Source: Thermohalobaculum sp039822785 (GTDB lineage: Bacteria; Pseudomonadota; Alphaproteobacteria; Rhodobacterales; Rhodobacteraceae). From it: DNA of 64,000 bases. Made by a program: the position numbers and the translations under genes. The notes under the pieces are model-generated. The model was not told the origin of the DNA and searched no databases. It was given only the letters and a program-made list of their open reading frames with translations. This document shows positions 24,769 through 32,631 of this stretch, piece after piece. Where the stretch lies: NCBI GenBank assembly GCA_039822785.1, contig JBCBMO010000004.1, positions 186,001 to 250,000 of the forward strand, given 5' to 3'. The first letter of the stretch is position 1. Each line of letters starts with the position of its first letter.

Positions 24769-24787
24769 TTTGTTGCGATCCGACAAA
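24769..24787. promoter_or_regulatory. Imperfect NifA upstream activator site, TTTGT-N9-ACAAA
   Basis: This inverted repeat lies 46 bp upstream of the -24 element. Its arms are perfect, but the spacer is nine bases instead of the ten in the NifA consensus TGT-N10-ACA. The other three nif promoters in the window have a ten-base spacer. It may be a weak site or a different regulator's operator. Confidence 0.4.
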
Positions 24788-25072
24788 CGAGACAATGAAC
24801 GCTTTGCGACATGTCAGGGAGGGTTCGGTGCGGACGCGTCCCGATGCGCCCAAGCCGACCCTAGGGTCGGTCGCATATCGCCATGGACGGGGTAAGGCGT
24901 CCTTCAGCGAAGTGACGGATCCTGAAAGCAGGGTGGGCGGGGGGGGCCGTTCAGTCTTTATGAGCAACAGTTGCTCAGCGCTGATCAGGGGGCGCCAGGG
25001 CTCTGGATTTGTGGTGCTTGATCAGCTTGCCGGCTCGGAACGGGGGTCTGCGGTCCCGCCCTCAAGAGCCGT

Positions 25073-25102
25073 CCTGAAGGCTCGGCTGCGCCGGCCTTCA
25101 GG
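25073..25102 (-). terminator. Inverted repeat at the 3' end of nifQ
   Basis: CCTGAAGG and CCTTCAGG form a perfect eight-base stem around a 14-base loop, and the arm at 25095-25102 includes the nifQ stop codon. There is no U-tract. It may end or stabilise the nifENX-to-nifQ transcript. Confidence 0.4.
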
Positions 25103-25676
25103 CGTCGTCCGGTGCGAAACAGTCGCTGCGCTCGTCGCAGGCGTCGCAGGTGGGTGCCAGGCACAGCGAGAAGGCGCTCTCCGAGCAGATCTGGCGATAG
25201 AAGAACTTCTTCCAGCGCATGTTCGCGTGGTTGAGCCGGATCAGCCCCGGGAAGTGCCGGCCGACGAGCGCCGTCAGATGCGGCCGCGTCGGCAGGCCCA
25301 GATCTTCCCACAGGTGGTTGGGCTCCATCGCGCGGCGCGCCAGGATGTCGGCCAGCCAAAAGGCAAGCGGGGTCGCCGCCTCGCCGCGCCAGGTGATCAG
25401 CGTGGCCACCGCGCGCTGGTCCGCCGCCCCCGCCGCGGGCATCACGTCCAGATCCGGCAGGCGCAGCGGCAACATCATGGCCGCCAGACCCCGATAGGCC
25501 GGCGCCGGCAGACCGAGAAGATCCGGCAACGCGCCCCTGTTGGCCGCCCGCTCTCCCAGCGCATGGGCCAGGATCGCGCCCAGATCGGCGCGATCCTCGA
25601 CGCTCAGGGTCGCCACGCTCGGCGTCGCGGCTCCCGCGCCCGGCGAGGGAAAGGCGATCTCACTCGACGGGCGCAT
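25098..25676 (-). CDS. nifQ: NifQ, molybdenum donor for FeMo-co synthesis
   Basis: NifQ is an Fe-S protein that supplies molybdenum for FeMo-co. The product shows the defining C-terminal motif Cys-x4-Cys-x2-Cys-x5-Cys in CLAPTCDACDERSDC. Upstream are NHLWEDLGLPTRPHLTALV and MRWKKFFYRQIC, which are family landmarks. I start at the ATG at 25676, inside the last codons of the ferredoxin gene and about 192 residues long. An ATG at 25733 would overlap more. NifQ and ModABC both lie in this island, so the Mo route from uptake to cofactor is covered. Confidence 0.9.
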   Translation of the reverse strand: MRPSSEIAFPSPGAGAATPSVATLSVEDRADLGAILAHALGERAANRGALPDLLGLPAPAYRGLAAMMLPLRLPDLDVMPAAGAADQRAVATLITWRGEAATPLAFWLADILARRAMEPNHLWEDLGLPTRPHLTALVGRHFPGLIRLNHANMRWKKFFYRQICSESAFSLCLAPTCDACDERSDCFAPDDA

Positions 25677-25959
25677 GGGTCTGGCAATCCTTGGGGCAGA
25701 CCCGGTTGCAGGCGCCGCAACCGATGCAGGCATCGGCGTTCGCCATGACCATCACCTTGCGCTCGATCTCGTCCTCGTCGTCATCATCCTCGTCGAGATC
25801 GACGAACTCGCCGTCCTCGTTGATGCCGCGCAGGGTCATGACGTCCCGGCCGCAGACCTTGTAGCAGCGCCCGCAGCCGATGCAGGTCTTCTCGTCGATG
25901 GCGACCAGGAACTCGGGCACATATTCGGTGCCGCCGCGGGTATAGGCCGTGATGGGCAT
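25660..25959 (-). CDS. fdxB: Nif-specific ferredoxin III (FdxB), 2[4Fe-4S]
   Basis: This 99-residue ferredoxin has two Fe-S motifs, CIGCGRCYKVCGRD and CIGCGACNRVCPKDC, separated by a very acidic insert (DLDEDDDDEDEIERK). This is the hallmark of nif-linked ferredoxin III. It may donate electrons in cofactor maturation. A 124-bp gap to the next upstream gene contains two GC-rich inverted repeats, but no sigma-54 box. Confidence 0.93.
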   Translation of the reverse strand: MPITAYTRGGTEYVPEFLVAIDEKTCIGCGRCYKVCGRDVMTLRGINEDGEFVDLDEDDDDEDEIERKVMVMANADACIGCGACNRVCPKDCQTHAPVE

Positions 25960-26083
25960 GGTCTCTTTTCCTTTCCTCGGGGCGGCCGGTCAGTACGCCG
26001 GCCGTATCCCTGGGTTTTGAACGGCGTTCATGACCGGCGGCGCGGGTGCCCCGGGGCGGGCTGCAGCCCAGCCCGGGCAGAGG

Positions 26084-26287
26084 TCAGGCGCTGGCCTTCT
26101 CGGCGTCCTTCAGCCGTTTGCGGGCCGCGGCGAGATCCGCGAAGATCTCATAGGTGGCCGCCGCGACCTCGGGGATCTTCTGCCAGTCGGTTGGCAGCTC
26201 CTCCGACAGGTCGTGCAACTCCATCTTGGCGTTGGTCGACCGCATCGAGAGGCGCTTCACCTCTTTCTTCAGCTCGTCGATATCCAT
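26084..26287 (-). CDS. DUF683 (CCE_0567-type) nif-associated small protein
   Basis: The 67-residue, highly helical product begins MDIDELKKEVKRLSMRSTNA and continues with KMELHDLSEELPTDW. This is the signature of DUF683, a small family found almost only behind nifX and DUF269 genes. A homologue has been described as a metal-binding coiled coil, but the exact role is unclear. The start is the ATG at 26287, after AGGAGAGCAG. It is the fifth gene of the nifE unit. Confidence 0.88.
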   Translation of the reverse strand: MDIDELKKEVKRLSMRSTNAKMELHDLSEELPTDWQKIPEVAAATYEIFADLAAARKRLKDAEKASA

Positions 26288-26331
26288 CTCTGCTCTCCTC
26301 TTGCCGGGGGCCGACGCCCCACGCCCGGTGG

Positions 26332-26817
26332 TCAGGCGCGGGCCGCGTCGGGGTACTTCTCGATCGTCTCGACGGCCTGGCCGAGCAGCTTCTCGCCACC
26401 CTCCGCCAGCTTCTCGAAGGTCTCGAAGCCGAAACGGTGCACGTCGCGCAGGTGCTTGGAGATCACCACCAGCTTGCCCGCGATCAGCACCATCCGGCCG
26501 AAGCCCTCGTGGCTCATCTTGCTCATGGGGCTGGCCATGCAGCCGGTGCGCTTCTCGATCATCAGGCCGAGCGCGGCGTAGAACTTCTCGATGCGCCACA
26601 TCACGTCGGGGTCCGGGTCGCCGATGATCGGGATCTCGCGGCGCTCCTCCTTGGTGACGATGAAGTCCTTCAGCAGGTCCGCATCCGTCTTGTCGTCCCA
26701 GGTGCCGTAGCTGTCCTCGGCCCGGATCACCTGGGCGAGTTGGGCCACGAAATCGCTGGCGGGCATTGCGCCGCCTCTCGGCGCGCTGGGAGGAAGGGTT
26801 TCTGCATCGGCGGTCAT
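26332..26817 (-). CDS. NifX-associated protein (DUF269)
   Basis: This 161-residue protein belongs to the DUF269 family that accompanies nifX. It shows the blocks DSYGTWDDKTDADLLKDFIV, FYAALGLMIEKRTG and GFGRMVLIAGKLVV. Related domains occur in NafY, which holds apo-nitrogenase or FeMo-co, so a chaperone role is likely. The start overlaps the nifX stop by four bases. The first 17 residues are poorly conserved, and an internal ATG (MPASDF) is another possible start. Confidence 0.9.
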   Translation of the reverse strand: MTADAETLPPSAPRGGAMPASDFVAQLAQVIRAEDSYGTWDDKTDADLLKDFIVTKEERREIPIIGDPDPDVMWRIEKFYAALGLMIEKRTGCMASPMSKMSHEGFGRMVLIAGKLVVISKHLRDVHRFGFETFEKLAEGGEKLLGQAVETIEKYPDAARA

Positions 26818-27281
26818 TGCGCCATCTCCTCTGCGTAGTCGTCCATGAAGTCGGGCTTGTCTTCCGTGCGGCCGAGGATCTTGCGCAGGAAGGGCGGCGG
26901 GGTGCCCTTCAGCATGTCCTGGCAGCGGATGATCACGTTCTGGATCGTGTCGGGATCCTTCACCTTCACCGGGTGGATGCCGGCGCGCACGACCTTGGCC
27001 GCCGCAGGCCCCCCGATGGCGAGCACAAAGAGCAGCGCGGCACCGGTCAGCGCCTCCACCTTCGGCGTGATCTTGTCGTCGATCTCGTCGTGCTTGCCGG
27101 ACTGCTGCGTCACGTCCTCGAAGCCCACGGCTTCGATGAAGCGGGCATCGGTGGTGGTGACGTCATAGAGCGCGAACTTACGGGCCGAGCCGAAGTGCGC
27201 ATTCAAATGCTCCAGGTCATTGGTGGCGATGGCGATGCGCAGCGGCTTCTCGCCGGGTGCATTGCCGTTCTGGGCGCTCAT
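26814..27281 (-). CDS. nifX: FeMo-co carrier protein NifX
   Basis: NifX carries cofactor precursors between NifB, NifEN and apo-nitrogenase. The 155-residue product matches the nitrogenase-cofactor-binding fold, with RIAIATNDLEHLNAHFGSARKF, an internal FVLAIGGPAAAKVVRAGIHP and a C-terminal PPPFLRKILG. The start ATG at 27281 follows GAGGAAACC, 13 bp behind nifN. The same fold recurs at the C-terminus of NifB. Confidence 0.94.
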   Translation of the reverse strand: MSAQNGNAPGEKPLRIAIATNDLEHLNAHFGSARKFALYDVTTTDARFIEAVGFEDVTQQSGKHDEIDDKITPKVEALTGAALLFVLAIGGPAAAKVVRAGIHPVKVKDPDTIQNVIIRCQDMLKGTPPPFLRKILGRTEDKPDFMDDYAEEMAQ

Positions 27282-27294
27282 GGTTTCCTCCTCG

Positions 27295-28686
27295 TCAATG
27301 AGGCGCAGGCGTCGGGCCAGCATGCTCGAACTCCTCCTCGATGGGTGCTGCGCCGAAGTCCTCGGGGCGCGGGCGGTGGTGGCGCGATTGCACGATGTTC
27401 GCGACCTCGTAGAAGAAGGCGCGGCTGCCGCGGTAGCCGACGCGGCAGATGTCCTGCGCGCCGAGCCGGTCGAAGATCGGGAAGCCAGCGCGCAAGAGCG
27501 GCAGGCCGAGGCGCGCACTGGCGTGGCGCCCATGGGCATGGGCGATCAGCAGATCGGCCCCCGCCACCGCAGCCCCGCGTTCGAAATCGCCGAGATCGCC
27601 GATCACCACCTCTGCTGCCGGCACCTTCTCCAGCACCGGGGAGGGGGCGGTGGAGACCGCGGTCACCACGTCGCTGCCGATGCTCGCAAGCGCGGTCGAC
27701 AAGGCGAACATCAGGTCGGGCTCGGCGGCGATCGCGAGCTTGAGCCCGCCCGTGTGGAAATGCGCATCAAGCGAGGCGTCGATGAGGCGCGCGCGCTCCC
27801 GCACGATCTCGGGCGGCGCATCGGAGACGCCGGCAAGGCCCATGAGGGTACGGATGAAGGCATCCGTCGGCTTGAGACCCGTGAGCGATTGGTAGACCCG
27901 GTAGGGCACGCCGGTGCGCTGCTCCAGCATCGCGGCGGCCGGGCGCATGCTCTCGCCCACCACCAGCGTGAAGGCGCTGAGGCCGAGGGTGGCGATATCC
28001 GACAGGGGTGTGCCGCCGAGCGAGGTGCCCTCCCAGCTTTCGGCCACATGACCGTCGAGCGAGGTGGAGATATTCGGCAGCACGACGGGGTTGAGGCCGA
28101 AGGCGCGGACTAGCCGGGTGATCTCCTCCACCTCTGCCGGCGAGAGATGGCTGCCGGCGAGCAGGGTCACCTGCCGCTCGCGCGTCCGCCCGGGCGTCGG
28201 CCGGCTATCGGGGACCACCGTGTCGATGATCGCCTCGACCGCGCGGGCCCAGCCGTCCTCAAGCGCGCCAGTGAAATCGGGGGTGGAGGCGTAGACGATG
28301 GCGGTATCGGCGAAATCCTCGCGGCGCTGGCGCATCAGCTTGAGATCGCCCGGCACATCCTCGCCCCGGGTCTCGGTCAGCGCGGTGGAGGCGATGCCGA
28401 TGAACTTCGGGCTCGCCTTCTTGCGCAGGTTCTCGATCGCCTCCTCGATCTGGTCGGCGCCACCCAGGATCGTGGAAACCTCGTTCATCGCGGTGGTCTG
28501 GAGCGGGACGGCTTCCTTGAAGTGGCGCACCAGGTGGACCATCGCAAAGGCCGTGCAGCCCTGGGAGCCGTGGAACAGCGGCACCGCCCCCTCGATCCCC
28601 AGGTAAGCGAGCGCGGCGCCAAGGGGGGCGCTCGACTTCAGCGGATTGGTCGAGAGCGCGCGGCGCGGGTGCGTGACCTTGCCCAT
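27295..28686 (-). CDS. nifN: Nitrogenase cofactor scaffold NifN
   Basis: NifN forms the NifEN tetramer on which the FeMo-co precursor matures. The 463-residue product resembles the NifK family, with LGAALAYLGIEGAVPLFHGSQGC containing the P-cluster-equivalent cysteine, HLVRHFKEAVPLQTTAM, and a C-terminal FPIFDRLGAQDICRVGYRG. The start ATG follows the nifE stop by one base, giving tight coupling. The length is normal. Confidence 0.96.
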   Translation of the reverse strand: MGKVTHPRRALSTNPLKSSAPLGAALAYLGIEGAVPLFHGSQGCTAFAMVHLVRHFKEAVPLQTTAMNEVSTILGGADQIEEAIENLRKKASPKFIGIASTALTETRGEDVPGDLKLMRQRREDFADTAIVYASTPDFTGALEDGWARAVEAIIDTVVPDSRPTPGRTRERQVTLLAGSHLSPAEVEEITRLVRAFGLNPVVLPNISTSLDGHVAESWEGTSLGGTPLSDIATLGLSAFTLVVGESMRPAAAMLEQRTGVPYRVYQSLTGLKPTDAFIRTLMGLAGVSDAPPEIVRERARLIDASLDAHFHTGGLKLAIAAEPDLMFALSTALASIGSDVVTAVSTAPSPVLEKVPAAEVVIGDLGDFERGAAVAGADLLIAHAHGRHASARLGLPLLRAGFPIFDRLGAQDICRVGYRGSRAFFYEVANIVQSRHHRPRPEDFGAAPIEEEFEHAGPTPAPH

Positions 28687-28687
28687 C

Positions 28688-30178
28688 TCAGCAATCCTCG
28701 AAATCGGTGACGTCGCTCTCGACGGGCGTGAGGGCTGCGGCAGCGGGTGCCGCGTCCTCCATGCCCCACCCGGGCTCCCAGGGGGCGGGATCGCGCAGTT
28801 CGGCCCACATCGGGTTGTTGAGCGCGCGGTCCAGTGCGCGGACCATGTCGACCATGCCCATGTAACCGGCATAGGGCTCGTGCTTCTCCTGGTTCACGTC
28901 GACCCAAGGGACGCGGGCCTTGAGCGCCACGAACTGGGAGCGGCCGCCGGACATCAGGACATCGGCCTCGGAGGCCTTGAGCGCGCGATACATCTCCTTC
29001 GGCGCCATGTTCTCGAACATATGCGCGTCGGTCTGCATGATCTCCTTGACGCGCTCCTTGTCCTCCTCGGTGGCCTTGCGGACCGAGGTCCCGACGACCT
29101 CCATCCCCAGTTCCTGCAGCGCCGAGACGACGGACCAGCTCTTGTGCCCGCCGGTGTAGAGGAGCACGCGCTTGCCCTCGACGCGGGGGCGGTAGGGCTC
29201 GAGGTCGGCCCAGACCTTCGCCTCCTCCTCCGCGATCAGGGCTTCGCAGCGGTCGATGAGGGAGGGCTCGGCGCCGCGCTCGACGAGCATCCGGCAGAGG
29301 GTGCGGAGCGCGTCGGAGGTGTCGGAGATGCCGTAGAACGAGCCCTCGAAGTAGGGGATGCCCCAGCGCTCCTCCATCTTGCGCGCCAGCGTGATCAGCG
29401 CCTTGGAGCAGACCAGCATTGTGACGCGGGCGCGGTGGGCCATGGCGACCTGGCGATAGCGGGCATCGCCGGTGATCGAGCCGAGGACCCGGATGCCGAG
29501 CCGATCGAGCAGCGGCTTCACCTGCCAAAGCTCGCCCGACAGGTTGTAGTCGCCGATGATGTTGACGTCCGTCGGGCTCGGCTCCTCAGGCTCCAGCGTG
29601 CCGATGACATGGTCGATCAGCGCTTCGCCCGCCAGCTTGTTGCCGAGGTTCTTGGAGCCCACGAAGCCCGGCGCGTTGACCGGGATCACCGGCGTCTCCA
29701 GCCGCTCCGCCGCCGCCTTGCAGACCGCGTCGATATCGTCGCCGATGAGCGCCGGCACGCAGGTGTGGTAGACGAAGACGGCCGGGGGGGCATGGGTCTC
29801 CACCACCTCCCGGATCGCGGCGAAGAGTTTCTTCTCGCCCCGCCCCATGACGATGTCGAGTTCCGTGAGATCGGTGGTGAAGCCGGTGCGATAAAGCTCC
29901 GAGCCGGAGGAGGCGGCGCCGCGATTGTCCCAGCCGTTGCCCTCACAGGCCAGCGGTGCATGGACCAGATGCGCGGCATCGACGATGGGCTGCAGCGCGA
30001 TCTTGGCCCCGTCGAAGGCGCAGCCGCCCGCCGCCGCCCCGGGGGTCAGCGGCTTGGCGCAGCCCTTCTTGCGCTCAGCGTCCGACTTCTGCTGGTTATG
30101 CCCGCAGGCAGGCTCGTCGAAGACGTCGGCGATCTTCTGTTTCAGCGCGTCGGCCATCTGCAGCCCCTTGTTGCTCAT
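28688..30178 (-). CDS. nifE: Nitrogenase cofactor scaffold NifE
   Basis: NifE is the NifD-like half of the NifEN scaffold. The 496-residue product has the N-terminal cysteine region (EPACGHN and KKGCAKPLTPG, then GGCAFDGAKIAL), the HAPLACEGNGWDNRG cysteine block, and YHTCVPALIGDDIDAV with the third cluster cysteine. It follows the nifE sigma-54 promoter by ten bases, so the -12 box is very close to the start codon. This implies a very short or leaderless message, or a start a few codons downstream at MADALKQ. Confidence 0.96.
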   Translation of the reverse strand: MSNKGLQMADALKQKIADVFDEPACGHNQQKSDAERKKGCAKPLTPGAAAGGCAFDGAKIALQPIVDAAHLVHAPLACEGNGWDNRGAASSGSELYRTGFTTDLTELDIVMGRGEKKLFAAIREVVETHAPPAVFVYHTCVPALIGDDIDAVCKAAAERLETPVIPVNAPGFVGSKNLGNKLAGEALIDHVIGTLEPEEPSPTDVNIIGDYNLSGELWQVKPLLDRLGIRVLGSITGDARYRQVAMAHRARVTMLVCSKALITLARKMEERWGIPYFEGSFYGISDTSDALRTLCRMLVERGAEPSLIDRCEALIAEEEAKVWADLEPYRPRVEGKRVLLYTGGHKSWSVVSALQELGMEVVGTSVRKATEEDKERVKEIMQTDAHMFENMAPKEMYRALKASEADVLMSGGRSQFVALKARVPWVDVNQEKHEPYAGYMGMVDMVRALDRALNNPMWAELRDPAPWEPGWGMEDAAPAAAALTPVESDVTDFEDC

Positions 30179-30188
30179 CAGTGCATAA

Positions 30189-30203
30189 GCAGGAAGCGTG
30201 CCA
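30189..30203 (-). promoter_or_regulatory. Sigma-54 promoter (-24/-12) of nifENX
   Basis: The minus strand reads TGGCACGCTTCCTGC, with GG-N10-GC spacing. It lies only ten bases before the annotated nifE ATG, so initiation about 12 bases downstream of the GC would fall at or just inside that codon. The real start may be the second methionine (MADALKQ), seven codons in. Confidence 0.88.
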
Positions 30204-30216
30204 GCGCGATTTCGTT

Positions 30217-30229
30217 CAGATTTCTGATT
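30217..30229 (-). promoter_or_regulatory. IHF-like site between the nifE promoter and its activator site
   Basis: On the minus strand AATCAGAAATCTG fits the IHF consensus WATCARNNNNTTR at all but one defined position. It lies between the -24 box and the NifA site in an AT-rich patch, where a bend would help NifA reach the polymerase. This is a consensus match only. Confidence 0.4.
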
Positions 30230-30267
30230 TACGTCAATGGATTAGGGGGTTCTCGCCATGACCGACA

Positions 30268-30283
30268 TGTCGCGACACTAACA
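30268..30283. promoter_or_regulatory. NifA upstream activator site of nifE (TGT-N10-ACA)
   Basis: TGT-CGCGACACTA-ACA is a perfect consensus NifA binding site 65 bp upstream of the -24 element. It lies between the end of the secreted-protein gene and the promoter. Confidence 0.8.
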
Positions 30284-30320
30284 TCGGCCTTGTCGCGGTC
30301 AGGACAGCCGACTGTCGGGG

Positions 30321-30845
30321 TCAGCGCCAGACGGACAGCGCCGGGGACGCGGTGTCGCAGCGCTCCATCGTCAGGGTGCGCCAGCGGTGCGTGGCGCTCA
30401 GCGTCCGTGCGGCGTCCGCGCCGACCGTCAGGCAGAGCGTCGAATTCTCGAGCCTGAGCTGCCCGGTCGGCGTCCGCTCGAAGAGCTGAAGCTGGGCGGC
30501 GGGCACGAAGGCATCGCCGCCCCCGCAGGGCTGCAGGACGACCGCGGAGCCCGGGAGCGGCGCGACGACGCCGAAGGCGGTGACGCAGGCGTCGTAGGCC
30601 GGGAAGCGGAGCCGGCCCTCGCGCATAACGACAACCCGGTCGACGCTGCCACGCGCCGGCAGACAGTTATGGGCGACCAGCGGCATATCCGTGCGGGCCG
30701 ACATCCCGACCCCGACCACGTCGATGCAGTATCCCTCGCCCGGGAAGTCAAGATCGTCGAGGAGGCGCATCTGCGGCGGCGGCTCAGCCGAGGCACCGGT
30801 GGCAAGGGCCACGGCGAGCAAGCCGAGGATCCAAGCCTTCGTCAT
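30321..30845 (-). CDS. Secreted protein with three Cys-paired repeats, ricin-B/beta-trefoil-like
   Basis: This 174-residue product begins with a signal peptide (MTKAWILGLLAVALATGASA) after a strong AGGAGG site at ATG 30845. The mature part contains three repeats, each with a Cys near a Val/Thr strand and a second Cys before a Pro/Gly/Asp turn: YCIDVV...HNCLP, ACVTAF...QPCGG and LCLTVG...ERCDT. This three-fold pattern is that of ricin-type beta-trefoil domains, although the QxW motif is not clear. It would fold in the periplasm or outside the cell. It sits between nifK and nifE on the same strand, an unexpected place. It has no obvious nif role. Confidence 0.7.
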   Translation of the reverse strand: MTKAWILGLLAVALATGASAEPPPQMRLLDDLDFPGEGYCIDVVGVGMSARTDMPLVAHNCLPARGSVDRVVVMREGRLRFPAYDACVTAFGVVAPLPGSAVVLQPCGGGDAFVPAAQLQLFERTPTGQLRLENSTLCLTVGADAARTLSATHRWRTLTMERCDTASPALSVWR

Positions 30846-30928
30846 TACGTCCTCCTGCGCTGTGCTCCCTGCCATGTGCGGTCACCCAAGGCGGCGACAA
30901 GGCCACAGCAGCAGCTCAGGCATAGCGA

Positions 30929-30953
30929 AACCGGCGACCTTGGGCCGCCGGTT
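30929..30953 (-). terminator. Hairpin after nifK
   Basis: AACCGGCG and CGCCGGTT form a perfect eight-base stem with a nine-base loop, 27 bp after the nifK stop codon. Only three U residues follow on the minus strand, so termination may be partial and read-through into the secreted-protein gene is possible. Confidence 0.5.
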
Positions 30954-30979
30954 CCAGATCCTTCGCAGACTGACCGCCC

Positions 30980-32518
30980 TCAGCGGGTGAGGTCGTAGCT
31001 GTAGTCGGTCTCGCCCGGCACGATGGTGTCGGTATCGAGCTTGTCGAAGATCGTGTCGAGCAGCTTCACCAGCACCGTCAGCGCACCCTGGTAGCCCCAG
31101 GTCGGGAAACGGTGGTGGTGGTGACGGTCGAAGATCGGGAACGCCAGCCGGATCAGCGGGGTGCCCACGTCACGCTCCAGGTATTTGCCGTAGGAGTTGC
31201 CGATCAGCATGTCCACGGGCTCCGTGGCCAGCAGCGAGCGCATGGCCCAGAGGTCCTTGCCCGCCCAGACCTGGCAGCCCTTGCCGAAGGGCGAGGAGGC
31301 CAGCAGCTCTTCCATCTGCGCCGCCCAGAGCTTGTTGCCGTTGGTGGCCAGGCAGTGGCGCGGCTCGCCGCCCAGCTCCATCACGAAGCGGGCCATGCCG
31401 TAGACAAAGTCCGGATCGCCGTAGATGGCGTAGGTCTTGCCGTGCAGGTGCGACTGGCTGTCGGCGATGGCGTCGATCAGACGGCCACGCTCCAGGCGCA
31501 GGGCCTCCGGGATCTCCTTGCCCGTCAGCTCCGAGACCTTCATCAGGAAGTCGTCCGTACCCTGCACGCCCATGGGGTAGTGCAGCGCGGCGGTCGCCTG
31601 GCCCTGGGCCTCGCAGTACTCCAGCGTCTTCTTCGAGCAGAACTCCTGCATCGAGATCGTCGCCTTGGCGTTGAGGGCCGCCTTCACGTCCTCGAGCTTG
31701 GTGCCGCCCGAGTACATGCGGAACTCACCGTCCGACGGGGTGTCGTAGACGTCCGACACATCCGACAGGACCGTCGCCTCGACGCCCATCGCATCGAGCA
31801 TCTTGTTCATCTCGCGGATGTTGGCGACCGCGAAGCCGTCGAAGCCGGGGACGATGTTGATCGTCTCGTTCTCCGTACGCTCGGCGTCCTTCCAGAAGTG
31901 CTCCAGGATGCCCTTCTGCATGCTGTCGTAGCCGTCGACGTGGCTGCCGACGAAGGCCGGGGTATGGGCGAAGGGCACGTCGTACTCCTCCGGCACCGAG
32001 CCCTTTTGCTTGGACTGCAGGATGAAGGAGTTGAGGTCGTCCCCGATCACCTCCGCCATGCAGGTGGTCGAGACCGCGATCATCTTCGGCTGATACAGCG
32101 AGTAGGTGTTCGCCAGGCCGTCCACCATGTTCACCAGGCCACCGAAGACCGCCGCATCCTCGGTCATGGACGACGAGACGCAGGAGGACGGCTCCTTAAA
32201 GTGGCGGCTGAGGTGGCTGCGGTAGTAGGCGACGCAGCCCTGCGAGCCGTGCACGAAGCTCATGGTCTTCTCGTAGCCCGCGGCGGCGAAGACGGCGCCG
32301 AGCGGCTGGCATGCCTTCGCCGGGTTCACGGTCAGCGCCGTGCGGGCCAGGTTCTTCTCGCGGTATTCCCACGACTTGGTCCAGTCGCCGATCTCGGTGA
32401 CCATCTCGTCGGGATGCCCGCACTCGAACTTGGCCTTCTTGTTGGCCAGCATGTCCTTGTACTCGGGCTCTTGGAACAGCGGTGCGTGATCCAGCACCTT
32501 ATCCGCGCTCTGCGGCAT
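30980..32518 (-). CDS. nifK: Nitrogenase MoFe protein beta subunit NifK
   Basis: NifK is the beta subunit of dinitrogenase and shares the P-cluster with NifD. The 512-residue product has the P-cluster cysteines at positions 70 (KACQPLGA), 95 (GSQGCVAY) and 153 (STTCMAEVIGDD). These match the Azotobacter numbering exactly and support the ATG at 32518 over one three codons earlier. The C-terminus ends DYSYDLTR, the usual NifK tail. A 113-bp gap with a strong hairpin separates it from nifD. Confidence 0.98.
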   Translation of the reverse strand: MPQSADKVLDHAPLFQEPEYKDMLANKKAKFECGHPDEMVTEIGDWTKSWEYREKNLARTALTVNPAKACQPLGAVFAAAGYEKTMSFVHGSQGCVAYYRSHLSRHFKEPSSCVSSSMTEDAAVFGGLVNMVDGLANTYSLYQPKMIAVSTTCMAEVIGDDLNSFILQSKQKGSVPEEYDVPFAHTPAFVGSHVDGYDSMQKGILEHFWKDAERTENETINIVPGFDGFAVANIREMNKMLDAMGVEATVLSDVSDVYDTPSDGEFRMYSGGTKLEDVKAALNAKATISMQEFCSKKTLEYCEAQGQATAALHYPMGVQGTDDFLMKVSELTGKEIPEALRLERGRLIDAIADSQSHLHGKTYAIYGDPDFVYGMARFVMELGGEPRHCLATNGNKLWAAQMEELLASSPFGKGCQVWAGKDLWAMRSLLATEPVDMLIGNSYGKYLERDVGTPLIRLAFPIFDRHHHHRFPTWGYQGALTVLVKLLDTIFDKLDTDTIVPGETDYSYDLTR

Positions 32519-32597
32519 GGGTCTCATCCTTCTCCTGGGCCGTGCGCATTCCGGCACGCGCCTCGGGGGTTACGATGGGTCAGTTCTGGCTTGCGTA

Positions 32598-32620
32598 GGG
32601 TGCGTGCTCGGCACGCACCC
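32598..32620 (-). repeat. Ten-base perfect hairpin between nifD and nifK
   Basis: GGGTGCGTGC and GCACGCACCC form a ten-base stem with a TCG loop, 11 bases after the nifD stop codon. There is no U-tract, so it probably protects the 3' end of the nifHD message or slows translation coupling rather than ending transcription. Confidence 0.7.
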
Positions 32621-32631
32621 CGGTTTTCGTG

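Noticed and set aside
24686..25097. Plus-strand open frames in the nifQ-hesB gap
   Set aside because: They cross the sigma-54 promoter and activator-like site and have no ribosome site or family features.
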